Source of the DNA: Salinicoccus hispanicus
GTDB lineage: Bacteria; Bacillota; Bacilli; Staphylococcales; Salinicoccaceae
Direction of reading: 5' to 3'
DNA length: 64,000 nt
Assembly (NCBI RefSeq): GCF_009831115.1
Contig: NZ_WUUK01000001.1
Coordinates: 496,001 to 560,000, forward strand
Numbering within the stretch: the first letter of the stretch is position 1; every line of letters begins with the position of its first letter. Position numbers and translations under genes: made by a program. Shown in pieces: positions 28,100 through 35,998 of this stretch. A model generated the notes under the pieces. It had not been told where the DNA came from. It did not search any database and was given only the letters and a program-made list of their open reading frames with translations.

Positions 28100-28723
28100 A
28101 TGGAAATAAAAGTACTCCCACTGGGGGCATTGGAAACCAACTGCTACATCCTGAAGCACGAAAACGAAACACTCATCATCGATCCTTCAGGAGAGGCCGA
28201 TAGAATTATTGATACAGTTTCAAAAGATAGTACGGTAAAAGCGATATTGCTGACACATGCACATTTTGACCATATCGGTGCACTCGATCGGGTCGCCAGC
28301 CATTTCGGAGTCGACACATGGATCGGCATCGAGGAGGAGGACTGGCTCGGTGACCCTTCAAAAAATGGCTCAGCCAAATACAGCGATATGGGAATCAAAG
28401 AAATCTCATCAGCCATTTCACCTGAAATCATCAAGCCGGGCAGCAATCAGATCGGAGCATTCCGCTTTCAAGCACTGCACACTCCAGGTCACTCGCCAGG
28501 CAGCATGAGTTTCCTATTCCAGGATTTCATCATTTCAGGGGATGTCCTGTTCAATGGTGGAATCGGCAGAACAGACCTCTATCAGGCAGATCACGAGACA
28601 CTGATACAAAGTATCAGGAAAAAGCTCTACACGCAAAAAGGCGACCTGACGGTCTACCCCGGTCATGGGCCGGCAACGACAATAGGCAGTGAGAAACAGA
28701 CGAACCCATTCATCAGAGGATGA
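28100..28723 (+). CDS. Metallo-beta-lactamase-fold hydrolase (YqgX/glyoxalase II-like)
   Basis: 207 aa. The metal motif THAHFDHIGALD (HxHxDH, about residue 54) is followed by the further ligands in HTPGHSPGSMSF, GDVLFNGGIGRTDL and YPGHGPATT. This is the short glyoxalase-II-like class, for which hydrolysis of thioesters such as S-lactoyl-bacillithiol is a plausible but unproven role. ATG 28100 follows AAGGAGG. Conserved neighbourhood with DUF2759 and DUF2626 genes. Ends in two hairpins. Confidence 0.88.
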   Translation: MEIKVLPLGALETNCYILKHENETLIIDPSGEADRIIDTVSKDSTVKAILLTHAHFDHIGALDRVASHFGVDTWIGIEEEDWLGDPSKNGSAKYSDMGIKEISSAISPEIIKPGSNQIGAFRFQALHTPGHSPGSMSFLFQDFIISGDVLFNGGIGRTDLYQADHETLIQSIRKKLYTQKGDLTVYPGHGPATTIGSEKQTNPFIRG

Positions 28724-28734
28724 ATGGGCATAAG

Positions 28735-28769
28735 AAAACCAGGCAGATATAATCTGCCTGGTTTTTTTG
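28735..28769 (+). terminator. Rho-independent terminator after hydrolase gene
   Basis: AAACCAGGCAGAT pairs with ATCTGCCTGGTTT around ATA, then Ts. A second hairpin (CCCATTCATC / GATGAATGGG) lies just upstream at 28706-28729 across the stop codon. Confidence 0.92.
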
Positions 28770-28772
28770 TTT

Positions 28773-29021
28773 CTAGTGCTGGTTGCCGAAACTCGGCTCG
28801 AGAAGGAATGTTGTAAAGTATGTAAATCCTACAAAGAAAAGGACCAGGTAAGCAGCAAATACATACATATACATTCTCTCAGTGAGCTTCATATAGCCCA
28901 GCAGAATGAAGAATCCGGTTTGAGCGATGAAGAACAGAGTCATCATCATCATGTCACCGACATAGAAAAGGATCGCAAACATTGCAGTCCAGAACCCAAG
29001 TGTTTTGAAAAGTTTATCCAT
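28773..29021 (-). CDS. DUF2626 family small membrane protein (YqgY-like)
   Basis: 82 aa, mostly membrane: three hydrophobic segments (LGFWTAMFAILFYVG, MTLFFIAQTGFFILLGYM and YMYVFAAYLVLFFVGFTYF). Function unknown. The start at 29021 (MDKLFKTLGFW) has AAAGGA upstream; the frame extends ten codons further without a clear site. Matches B. subtilis yqgY in family and place. Divergent from the comG operon. Confidence 0.8.
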   Translation of the reverse strand: MDKLFKTLGFWTAMFAILFYVGDMMMMTLFFIAQTGFFILLGYMKLTERMYMYVFAAYLVLFFVGFTYFTTFLLEPSFGNQH

Positions 29022-29236
29022 AGGAACAGTCCTTTCGTCCTTACTTAACATATCGTTATCAATTATAAATAATAATCATATCAAAGTAAATACTTATAAA
29101 GATAATTGTATTGGTATCTCTTACCATTAATTCCTATTATACATGAAAATAAACGCCGAAATATAAAAATCGGCAATTTATTTCAGAAAAGATCAAATCA
29201 CCTTTTTTTCGCCATATATAGTGTAGGGGGTGAATG
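29022..29236. other. AT-rich region between DUF2626 gene and comG operon
   Basis: 215 bases, very AT-rich, divergent. It must hold the comG promoter. AAAA and TTTT runs occur (around 29187-29209), but their spacing (12 bases) does not fit the ComK pattern AAAA-N5-TTTT, and no clear SigH-type promoter was found. Confidence 0.4.
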
Positions 29237-30229
29237 ATGAAACAGCTTGTAGAAGAGATCCTTAAAGATGCAATGCATCATGATGCAACTGATATACACC
29301 TGACGCTGGAGAGTACAAAGGGACTTGTCAGAGTAAGAAGCAGAGGAGAAATGCTTGCACTTAAAGAAATCGGCATGGAGGACTACAGGAAAACCGTCAA
29401 TTTCCTGAAGTTCATTGCCGAGCTTGATATCAATGAACATAAGTTGCCACAGAGTGGCAGGACGTCACTCAGCATTGAAGATCAGGTGTTCAATGTCAGA
29501 ATCAGCACTCTGCCCATTTCCCTGATGAATGAAATCATCGTCATCCGCATGCTCAACGCCATGGAAGAACGATCTTCATCATCACTTTTCCCCGAGCCGG
29601 AAGACTACGATTTCCTGCTGAAATTCATGAACCGGAAACAGGGACTGATTCTTTTTACCGGACCAACAGGATCGGGCAAATCGACACTCATGTATCGCCT
29701 GATACAGGAAAGGGTGGCGTCTGGGAAGCAGCAGATCATAAGCATCGAAGATCCGGTGGAATATGAACTGGATGGTCTGGTCCAGGTGGAGATCAATGAA
29801 AAGGCGAACATAGATTACAAGCCACTTTTAAAGGGCGTCCTCCGCTGTGACCCGGATATCATCATGTTCGGGGAAATCAGGGACGCCAACATTGCCTCAC
29901 AGCTTTTGAAAGCAAGCCTCTCCGGTCATCTGGTTCTCAGCACATTTCATAGCAAGTCGGCAATCAGCACGGTAAGCCGTCTGAAAGATTACGGCCTCTA
30001 TAACGAAGAGATCATCCAGAGCATTTCACTCATCATCAACCAGCGTATCCTCTATACCGGAAAAAGCAGCTTCATCATCTACGAGGCACTTGATAATGCC
30101 CAGATTGCGACTTATCTAAAAACCGGCCAGGTCGAATACGGAACGCTTGAAGACAAGCTGTCGGAACTCCGCCGGACAGGAGGGCTTGATGCGGATGAAT
30201 ATGCCATCTATCTTGAAAAATTCAAATAG
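29237..30229 (+). CDS. comGA: Competence traffic ATPase ComGA
   Basis: Cytoplasmic ATPase of the type IV-like pseudopilus that brings DNA to the ComEA/ComEC uptake machine; 330 aa. Walker A GPTGSGKSTLMY, Asp box ISIEDPVEYEL, Walker B DPDIIMFGEIRD and His box GHLVLSTFHS. AGGGGG lies six bases before ATG 29237 (ATG 29234 is too close). First of seven overlapping genes. The 215-base gap upstream is AT-rich; I could not define a ComK or SigH site in it with confidence. Confidence 0.94.
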   Translation: MKQLVEEILKDAMHHDATDIHLTLESTKGLVRVRSRGEMLALKEIGMEDYRKTVNFLKFIAELDINEHKLPQSGRTSLSIEDQVFNVRISTLPISLMNEIIVIRMLNAMEERSSSSLFPEPEDYDFLLKFMNRKQGLILFTGPTGSGKSTLMYRLIQERVASGKQQIISIEDPVEYELDGLVQVEINEKANIDYKPLLKGVLRCDPDIIMFGEIRDANIASQLLKASLSGHLVLSTFHSKSAISTVSRLKDYGLYNEEIIQSISLIINQRILYTGKSSFIIYEALDNAQIATYLKTGQVEYGTLEDKLSELRRTGGLDADEYAIYLEKFK

Positions 30230-31244
30230 GCTCGGAAAGTATGATGCCCACTTCCTGACCAAGATTGCAGATCTGCTGGAAGTCGGCTTCACACTGCAGC
30301 AGTCACTCGTATTCCTGCTCGAACAGTATGACGTACTGAAAGAGAAGGATCGGATTGTCTATCTCAGCATGGTACAGGAAGGTGTCACCCTCAGCCGCAT
30401 ACTGAAGGCGATGGGTTTCAGGAATGCCATTGTCATCCAAGTTTCATTTGCTGAAATTCATGGAGAAGTACTGGCGAATCTAAGGGAATCGGCAGCATAT
30501 CTGGACAATGTCCGGCAGACCTCTTCAAAGCTCATCAGATCACTGCAGTATCCTATTCTGCTTGTAACGATTTTCATTACGATACTCATCACCTTGAACT
30601 TTACAGTAATTCCACAGTTCAAAAGCCTCTATACAGCAATGGGGACAGAATCCGAAGGAATCGTAAAAGTGCTCATTAATATGCTCGAATCGCTGCCTTA
30701 TGTTCTCGGAACTTCTTTGCTGGCTGCTACCATTGCAACATCCATCATGATCTGCATCTTCAACATGAAGAATATTGAACGAAAATGCAGCATACTTTCC
30801 CACGTCCCCATTTTCGGCTTCTACTTCAAGGGTTATCAGACATACCGTTTCTCGAGGGAATTCGGTTATTTTCTGAACAATGGACTTGAAGTCAAGGAGA
30901 TACTCGACCTGTTCATCCACCAGGAGATCAACCCATACCTTAGGCTTGTGTCCAGAAAAATCGAAGCATCCCTGATGCATGGCAACTCGCTATCCGGTGC
31001 ACTGGCAGAGATGGACATGATTGATGAGAAGCTCAGTGTCTTCGTCAGCCATGGGGAACAGAACAGCAGTGTCGGCAAAGAACTGATCATGTTCAGCGAC
31101 TATACGCTGGAGCGTCTCATCATGCGGCTTGAAAATATGACAAAAAGAATTCAGCCAGTCATATTCCTGATACTCGGCATACTGATCATCTGCCTGTATC
31201 TGATCATTGTACTGCCTATTTTCCAGATGATGTCAGAAATCTAA
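30189..31244 (+). CDS. comGB: Competence pseudopilus platform protein ComGB
   Basis: Polytopic membrane platform of the GspF/PilC family; 351 aa. Membrane segments include YPILLVTIFITILITLNFTVI (about residue 117) and the C-terminal PVIFLILGILIICLYLIIVLPIF. ATG 30189 sits five bases after AGGAGG, so it overlaps comGA by 41 bases. Works with ComGA to assemble the pilins encoded next. Confidence 0.92.
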   Translation: MRMNMPSILKNSNRLGKYDAHFLTKIADLLEVGFTLQQSLVFLLEQYDVLKEKDRIVYLSMVQEGVTLSRILKAMGFRNAIVIQVSFAEIHGEVLANLRESAAYLDNVRQTSSKLIRSLQYPILLVTIFITILITLNFTVIPQFKSLYTAMGTESEGIVKVLINMLESLPYVLGTSLLAATIATSIMICIFNMKNIERKCSILSHVPIFGFYFKGYQTYRFSREFGYFLNNGLEVKEILDLFIHQEINPYLRLVSRKIEASLMHGNSLSGALAEMDMIDEKLSVFVSHGEQNSSVGKELIMFSDYTLERLIMRLENMTKRIQPVIFLILGILIICLYLIIVLPIFQMMSEI

Positions 31245-31259
31245 CCAGGAGGATTACAA

Positions 31260-31589
31260 ATGAAAAATATATTCAAAAAGAAGTTGAAGAACAACAACGA
31301 GGATGGATTTACGCTGATTGAAATGCTGCTCGTCCTGCTTGTCATTTCAGTGCTGATCATACTCATCATTCCAAATATTGCTGCTCAGAGTGCCAACGTA
31401 CAGAATACCGGTTGCGAAGCCCAGGTGCGCATGGTGCAGAGCCAGGTGGAAGCCTATACGCTTAATGAAGGATCGCCGCCTGCGACAATCGATGTGCTCG
31501 TCCCGAACTACCTCACTTCTGAACAGATTTCATGCGCGAATGGCGACGCAATCGTCATCAACAATGGCCAGGCCATCCGCACTGAATGA
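31260..31589 (+). CDS. comGC: Major competence pseudopilin ComGC
   Basis: 109 aa. A 16-residue basic leader ends in EDG, then the class III pilin motif FTLIEMLLVLLVISVLIILIIP: cleavage and N-methylation by ComC would occur between Gly16 and Phe17, with the invariant Glu5. CCAGGAGG precedes the ATG at 31260. Two cysteines in the C-terminal half (Cys53-type and Cys94-type) could form the stabilising disulfide known for ComGC. Confidence 0.94.
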   Translation: MKNIFKKKLKNNNEDGFTLIEMLLVLLVISVLIILIIPNIAAQSANVQNTGCEAQVRMVQSQVEAYTLNEGSPPATIDVLVPNYLTSEQISCANGDAIVINNGQAIRTE

Positions 31590-31998
31590 TGGGTTCACCA
31601 TGCTTGAGATGATGCTTACGCTCAGCATCATCAGCATTCTTCTGCTGATCAGCGTAGCCAGCATGCCGACCGGTGATGACAGAAGCATCGACCAGGAGAT
31701 CGATACCATCGGCTATCTATTCCAGAGTGCGCAGACGGATGCCATGAGTGCTGCCAGACAACGGATCATCAGCATGGACCCGATCAGACAGAAGATACAG
31801 ATGCGTACACATGAGGGGAAGATCATCAGAACGTATCCGCTTGAAACATGTACATTGAAGCAGGGCGGTCTGGAGCGGATCATATTCAAACCCGATGGGG
31901 ATACTGATAAATTCGGAACAATCAGTCTGGACTGTCTGGGAACACACGTAAGCTATGTTTTCCAAATACAGAGAGGGAGGTTCAGAATTGAAAGATGA
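31564..31998 (+). CDS. comGD: Minor competence pseudopilin ComGD
   Basis: 144 aa. The short leader MARPSALNDG precedes FTMLEMMLTLSIISILLLIS, a prepilin peptidase site with Glu5 retained. The start is the ATG at 31564, within the end of comGC; no good ribosome site is seen, so translation is probably coupled to comGC. The rest is a small extracytoplasmic domain. It overlaps comGE by 11 bases. Confidence 0.85.
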   Translation: MARPSALNDGFTMLEMMLTLSIISILLLISVASMPTGDDRSIDQEIDTIGYLFQSAQTDAMSAARQRIISMDPIRQKIQMRTHEGKIIRTYPLETCTLKQGGLERIIFKPDGDTDKFGTISLDCLGTHVSYVFQIQRGRFRIER

Positions 31999-32257
31999 TG
32001 GTTTCATGATGCTTGATAGTGTACTGACCATGCTGGTTTTTTCCGTCATACTCAGTGTACTGGTCCCTGCCATGATAATGCTGAACCAGACGTTGTCGGA
32101 TTCCGGCAGATTGCTTGACTATAGCCGCAGGCTCTACATCGATATGCTGGCATATGAAGATTATGAATCCTTCAGGCGTGGCAGCAATGATTATCGTATT
32201 GAAGCCCACCGGATCTGTGACAAGGCTGATACAAAGCTGTGTGTTCATTTTGAATGA
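31988..32257 (+). CDS. comGE: Minor competence pseudopilin ComGE-like
   Basis: 89 aa. TTG 31988 is the start: AGGGAGG ends seven bases before it. A leader of only KDDG precedes FMMLDSVLTMLVFSVILSVLVP; position 5 is Asp rather than Glu. By position this is ComGE; sequence similarity in this family is always low. The ATG at 31955 upstream lacks a ribosome site. Confidence 0.75.
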   Translation: MKDDGFMMLDSVLTMLVFSVILSVLVPAMIMLNQTLSDSGRLLDYSRRLYIDMLAYEDYESFRRGSNDYRIEAHRICDKADTKLCVHFE

Positions 32258-32657
32258 TTCAGGGTTCACCTATATTGAAGCGCTCATCTCCCTGTCCATC
32301 GCTGCGTTTGTCATGTCGCTCACGCCTTCCATTCTGATGCAGTTTGAAAACGTGCATTCTCCGGCAGTGGATTTCGAAGTGGATTTCTTCATGATCGATA
32401 TTGCAGAAGCGTATGAAAAAAGCAGTGAAGTCCGTCTCGATGCCCGTACGCATTCAGTTGTATTCACAACTGGCAAAGGAGAGGTCGAGTACCGGAAGCA
32501 CGGCAGCCGTATTATTAAAAGTGTAGAGCAGAACGGGTATGTGACCGTCATGTTTGGTGCCGATGACTTCAAAATTGAAGAGACTGCTGCCCATGTTCAT
32601 ATTTCAGTGTCAGGAAAAGGGGAGGGGAATGATGAAACTGCCGCTTTCGCAAAATGA
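32241..32657 (+). CDS. comGF: Minor competence pseudopilin ComGF
   Basis: About 138 aa. Leader VFILNDSG then FTYIEALISLSIAAFVMSLTP, with Glu5. No ATG is available near the pilin motif: GTG 32241 (overlapping comGE by 17 bases) is my choice, with TTG 32250 as alternative; the upstream AAGG is weak, so translation is likely coupled. The C-terminal ComGF-type domain contains GKGEVEYRKHGSRIIKSV. Confidence 0.8.
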   Translation: MFILNDSGFTYIEALISLSIAAFVMSLTPSILMQFENVHSPAVDFEVDFFMIDIAEAYEKSSEVRLDARTHSVVFTTGKGEVEYRKHGSRIIKSVEQNGYVTVMFGADDFKIEETAAHVHISVSGKGEGNDETAAFAK

Positions 32658-32805
32658 CGGATTCTTCAGCTTTTCCATATACTTCATATTGCTATATCTG
32701 GTGGGCTTATATTACCATTACTATAATAAGATCTTCATGATACTTGAAATACAATCTAATTTTATGGAAATTTATCAGCTCCGCATCCAGGGGCTGGTGG
32801 ACTAG
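32632..32805 (+). CDS. Short membrane protein at the comGG position
   Basis: 57 aa, starting at ATG 32632 six bases after GGAGG (adjacent ATG 32629 is too close). Sequence NDGFFSFSIYFILLYLVGLYYHYYNK resembles a pilin N-terminus with a Gly-Phe junction but no Glu5. It overlaps comGF by 26 bases and is followed by aroK after 10 bases. Position fits ComGG, but it is much shorter than the B. subtilis protein of about 124 aa. Function is inferred from position only. Confidence 0.6.
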   Translation: MKLPLSQNDGFFSFSIYFILLYLVGLYYHYYNKIFMILEIQSNFMEIYQLRIQGLVD

Positions 32806-32815
32806 GAGTGATGGC

Positions 32816-33295
32816 ATGATACTGATCGGTTTCATGGGGAGCGGAAAATCCACAGTGGCGCACAGTCTGGGCGAAAGAATGAACTTGCCGGTAATCGACC
32901 TGGATAAGGAAGTCGTCAGAATGACCGGCATGGAAATTCCTGAAATTTTTAAAGCAGAGGGCGAAGCGGGTTTCAGAAAAAGGGAACAGGAAGCACTCGT
33001 GCAGATCGGCGGCGCTCGATGCATCGTCGCCACCGGCGGGGGGGTTGTTACATATGAGCCTTCCTGCAAGCTGCTTGAGAATATGGAGGTACCGGTCGTC
33101 TACCTCCATGCAGATTTCGAGACGCTCTATGCAAGGATCAAAAATGACAGCAACCGACCGCTTGTAAAAAGTCGGGAGCAGGTAAGAGCCCTGTATGAAC
33201 AGCGGCTCCGGATATACCGCAAGACGGCCGACCATGAAATCGACTGCAGTGCATCCGTCGAACAGGTTGTTTCATCGATTCTTCGGATCGGGTGA
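32816..33295 (+). CDS. aroK: Shikimate kinase AroK
   Basis: Phosphorylates shikimate in aromatic amino-acid synthesis; 159 aa, slightly short. Walker A GFMGSGKST, shikimate contacts in DLDKEVV and the FRKREQEAL region, GGGVV motif and an Arg-containing lid (NDSNRPLVKS). ATG 32816 follows TAGGAG; the in-frame upstream extension shadows the preceding gene. Placement between comG and gcvT is as in staphylococci. Confidence 0.92.
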   Translation: MILIGFMGSGKSTVAHSLGERMNLPVIDLDKEVVRMTGMEIPEIFKAEGEAGFRKREQEALVQIGGARCIVATGGGVVTYEPSCKLLENMEVPVVYLHADFETLYARIKNDSNRPLVKSREQVRALYEQRLRIYRKTADHEIDCSASVEQVVSSILRIG

Positions 33296-33328
33296 CTTTG
33301 GGACCCGAAACCGGTCTTTCAAAACTTC

Positions 33329-33358
33329 TTGCTATTTCCCAAATTCGCAGGGTATAAT
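33329..33358 (+). promoter_or_regulatory. Predicted promoter of the glycine riboswitch / gcv operon
   Basis: TTGCTA (33329-33334), 18 bases, TATAAT (33353-33358). Transcription would start about 33365, giving a leader of roughly 185 bases that contains the riboswitch and terminator. Confidence 0.6.
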
Positions 33359-33394
33359 GAACTCGAATTGATAATTGAAAATTTTGCGAATGAA

Positions 33395-33475
33395 CAATGC
33401 TCGAGAGAACGAGTAATCGTCGCCGAAGGAGCAAGCCCCACCCGGGTGAATCTCTCAGGCAAAAGAACGGCATTG
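33395..33475 (+). ncRNA. Glycine riboswitch, single aptamer
   Basis: The conserved glycine-aptamer core is plain: CGAGAGAACGAG, GCCGAAGGAGCAAGCC, GTGAATCTCTCAGGCAAAAG. P1 is closed by CAATGC (33395-33400) and GCATTG (33470-33475). Only one aptamer is present, where B. subtilis has two; the following 25 bases (GGACGCATTCCTGAAGG) resemble the linker and a remnant of a second one. A terminator hairpin follows, then gcvT, so glycine binding should allow read-through into the glycine cleavage genes. Confidence 0.93.
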
Positions 33476-33500
33476 GGACGCATTCCTGAAGGCAACTCAA

Positions 33501-33534
33501 CAGGGCAGCTATTATAGCTGTCCTGTTTTTTTAT
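33501..33534 (+). terminator. Regulated terminator of the glycine riboswitch
   Basis: CAGGGCAGCT pairs with AGCTGTCCTG (one G-U pair) around ATTAT, followed by a run of seven Ts. Its place between aptamer and gcvT makes it the expression platform. Confidence 0.88.
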
Positions 33535-33550
33535 TATAAGGAGGTAAATC

Positions 33551-34633
33551 ATGTCCGAACTTAAAAAGACACCACTGTATGACTACTACCAGGAAGCCGG
33601 AGCCAAGGTCATCGACTTTTCAGGCTGGGCACTGCCGGTACAGTTCAGCAGCATAAAGGAAGAACATACTGCGGTCCGGGAATCTGCCGGGATCTTTGAG
33701 GTCAGCCATATGGGAGAGCTGCTCGTCACAGGCAGCGAAGCCGAAGCCTTCCTGAATCATGCACTGACGAATGATGTTTCAAAACTGACGGATGTAAGGG
33801 CACAATACACGATGCTGTGCAATGAACAGGGTGGTGTCATCGATGACCTCGTCATCTACAGGCTAGGCGAGAACAAATATCTGCTTGTTGTCAATGCCGG
33901 AAACACCGACAAGGATTTCGATTGGTTGAAGCAAATTTCAGGTTTTGATGCGACAATCACCAACGTATCTGCTGAATATGGGCAGATTGCCGTCCAGGGA
34001 CCAAAAGCACGGGATATTGTCCAGAGCCATGTAGATGAGGACATCAGTGAGATGAAGATGTTCCGGTTCAGACAGAACATCGACATTGCAGGATGCAATG
34101 TCATCCTGTCGCAGAGTGGCTATACAGGCGAAGATGGTTTCGAAATCTATTGCCATGCTGAAGATACTGAAAAGCTGTGGAGACTTTTTACGGATTCCGG
34201 TGTGACCCAATGTGGACTCGGTGCACGTGATACGTTAAGACTGGAAGCGGCCCTTCCACTGCACGGACAGGATTTGACAGAAGAGATTACACCGGTCGAA
34301 GGCAATATGGGCTTTGCCGTAAAAGCCGAAAAGGAAGATTTCATCGGCAAATCGGTACTCAAGGACCAGAAGGAGACTGGCGCACCTAGAAAACTTGCAG
34401 GCTTTGAACTTCTCGGCCGGGGCATTGCACGGACGGATTACGAAGTGACGGATGATGAAGGCAATACAGTTGGCCATGTCACAAGTGGCACGCAGTCGCC
34501 TCTGACAAAGCGTTCAATCGGACTTGCACTCGTCGACAGCGATTTCCATGAAATGGACAAGACATTCAATATCAGAATAAGGAATAAGGATGTAGAAGCA
34601 AAGTTCGTCAAAACCCCGTTCCATAAAAACTAA
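33551..34633 (+). CDS. gcvT: Glycine cleavage system T protein (aminomethyltransferase)
   Basis: Transfers the methylene group from aminomethyl-lipoyl GcvH to tetrahydrofolate, releasing ammonia; 360 aa. Motifs include [33 protein letters not shown], the folate-site Asp in the [18 protein letters not shown] region, and [18 protein letters not shown] precedes ATG 33551. Controlled by the glycine riboswitch; followed by the split P-protein genes. GcvH is not in this window. Confidence 0.96.
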   Translation: MSELKKTPLYDYYQEAGAKVIDFSGWALPVQFSSIKEEHTAVRESAGIFEVSHMGELLVTGSEAEAFLNHALTNDVSKLTDVRAQYTMLCNEQGGVIDDLVIYRLGENKYLLVVNAGNTDKDFDWLKQISGFDATITNVSAEYGQIAVQGPKARDIVQSHVDEDISEMKMFRFRQNIDIAGCNVILSQSGYTGEDGFEIYCHAEDTEKLWRLFTDSGVTQCGLGARDTLRLEAALPLHGQDLTEEITPVEGNMGFAVKAEKEDFIGKSVLKDQKETGAPRKLAGFELLGRGIARTDYEVTDDEGNTVGHVTSGTQSPLTKRSIGLALVDSDFHEMDKTFNIRIRNKDVEAKFVKTPFHKN

Positions 34634-34654
34634 CAGTATAAGGGAGTGTATGAA

Positions 34655-35998
34655 TTGAGTCACCGCTATTTGCCATTAACTGAAAAAGACAAGAGCGAAA
34701 TGCTGGATACAATCGGCATTTCCAGCATCTCCGAACTGTTCGAAGATATACCGGAAAGTGTCCGGTTCAAAGGAGAACTCGATCTCAAAAAACGCAAGAG
34801 TGAAACATCACTGCTGCGCGAACTGACGCGTATTTCAAATAAGAACATCACTTCAGAAACACACGTCTCCTTCCTCGGTGCAGGTGTGTACGACCACTAC
34901 ATTCCGACAGTGGTGGACCATGTCATTTCCCGTTCGGAATTCTATACTGCTTATACGCCGTACCAGCCCGAGATTTCCCAAGGGGAACTGCAGGCGATAT
35001 TCGAATTCCAGACACTGATTTCGGAGCTTACTGCGATGGATGTTGCCAATTCTTCAATGTATGATGGCCCGACTGCTTTTGCCGAAGCGGCCACAATGGC
35101 ATCCGGACAGACACGCAAGAAAAAAGTCATTGTCTCAAAAGGCGTTCATTTCCAGGCAATCGAAGTGCTCCGTTCCTACTGTAAGGCACAGAACATCGAA
35201 GTGGTGGAAATCGATCTCGACGGCACCTATACCGATCTCGACAAACTCGATGCAGCTTCTGACGAGGATACTGCTGCAGTGATGGTCCAGTACCCGAACT
35301 TCCTGGGTTCGGTAGAGGATCTTGAAGCCATTGAACAGATCGCACATAAACATAAGGCGCTGTTTGTTGTGAACAGCAACCCGCTCGCGCTCAGCCTTCT
35401 GACGCCGCCGGGTGAATTCAACGCAGACATCGTTACAGGAGATACACAGGTGTTCGGCATTCCGGCACAATTCGGCGGGCCGCACTGCGGCTACTTTGCA
35501 GCAACCAAGAAGCTCATGCGCAAGATGCCGGGCAGACTGGTCGGCCAGACGCAGGATGACGAAGGCAACCGTGGATTCGTCCTGACACTCCAGGCGAGAG
35601 AGCAGCACATCAGGCGGGACAAGGCGACAAGCAACATCTGTTCAAACCAGGCGCTCAATGCGCTTGCATCCTCAGTCGCTATGAGTGCACTCGGCAAAAA
35701 TGGCGCTATAGAGATGGCGGAGCAGAACATCCAGAAGACATTCCATATGAAAAATCAACTGAAATCTGCTGGGTTCACTGTACTCGATGGTCAGTCTTTC
35801 AATGAGTTTGCTGTAAAACTGTCGAAGGATATTGACGAAATAAACGACGAACTTCTGGATCACGGCTATATCGGCGGATTCAACTTGGGCAAAGTCGACC
35901 CAGAGCTCGGAAACCATATGCTGATTGCTGTTACAGAACTGCGTACGAAAGAAGAAATTGATGGATTTGTCGAAAGGTTGGGTGAATATAATGAATAA
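34655..35998 (+). CDS. gcvPA: Glycine dehydrogenase (decarboxylating) subunit 1, GcvPA
   Basis: N-terminal half of the split P-protein, 447 aa; with GcvPB decarboxylates glycine and passes the aminomethyl group to GcvH. The protein begins [12 protein letters not shown], the usual family start, so TTG 34655 is chosen (AGGGAG eight bases upstream). Conserved [29 protein letters not shown] and [14 protein letters not shown] are visible. Overlaps gcvPB by 8 bases. Confidence 0.94.
   Translation: MSHRYLPLTEKDKSEMLDTIGISSISELFEDIPESVRFKGELDLKKRKSETSLLRELTRISNKNITSETHVSFLGAGVYDHYIPTVVDHVISRSEFYTAYTPYQPEISQGELQAIFEFQTLISELTAMDVANSSMYDGPTAFAEAATMASGQTRKKKVIVSKGVHFQAIEVLRSYCKAQNIEVVEIDLDGTYTDLDKLDAASDEDTAAVMVQYPNFLGSVEDLEAIEQIAHKHKALFVVNSNPLALSLLTPPGEFNADIVTGDTQVFGIPAQFGGPHCGYFAATKKLMRKMPGRLVGQTQDDEGNRGFVLTLQAREQHIRRDKATSNICSNQALNALASSVAMSALGKNGAIEMAEQNIQKTFHMKNQLKSAGFTVLDGQSFNEFAVKLSKDIDEINDELLDHGYIGGFNLGKVDPELGNHMLIAVTELRTKEEIDGFVERLGEYNE

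Noticed and set aside
29187-29211. Possible ComK site before comGA
   Set aside because: AAAA and TTTT runs are 12 bases apart rather than 5; pattern not met.
33287-33309. Short inverted repeat CGGGT/ACCCG after aroK
   Set aside because: Five-base stem with no T-run; not a convincing terminator.
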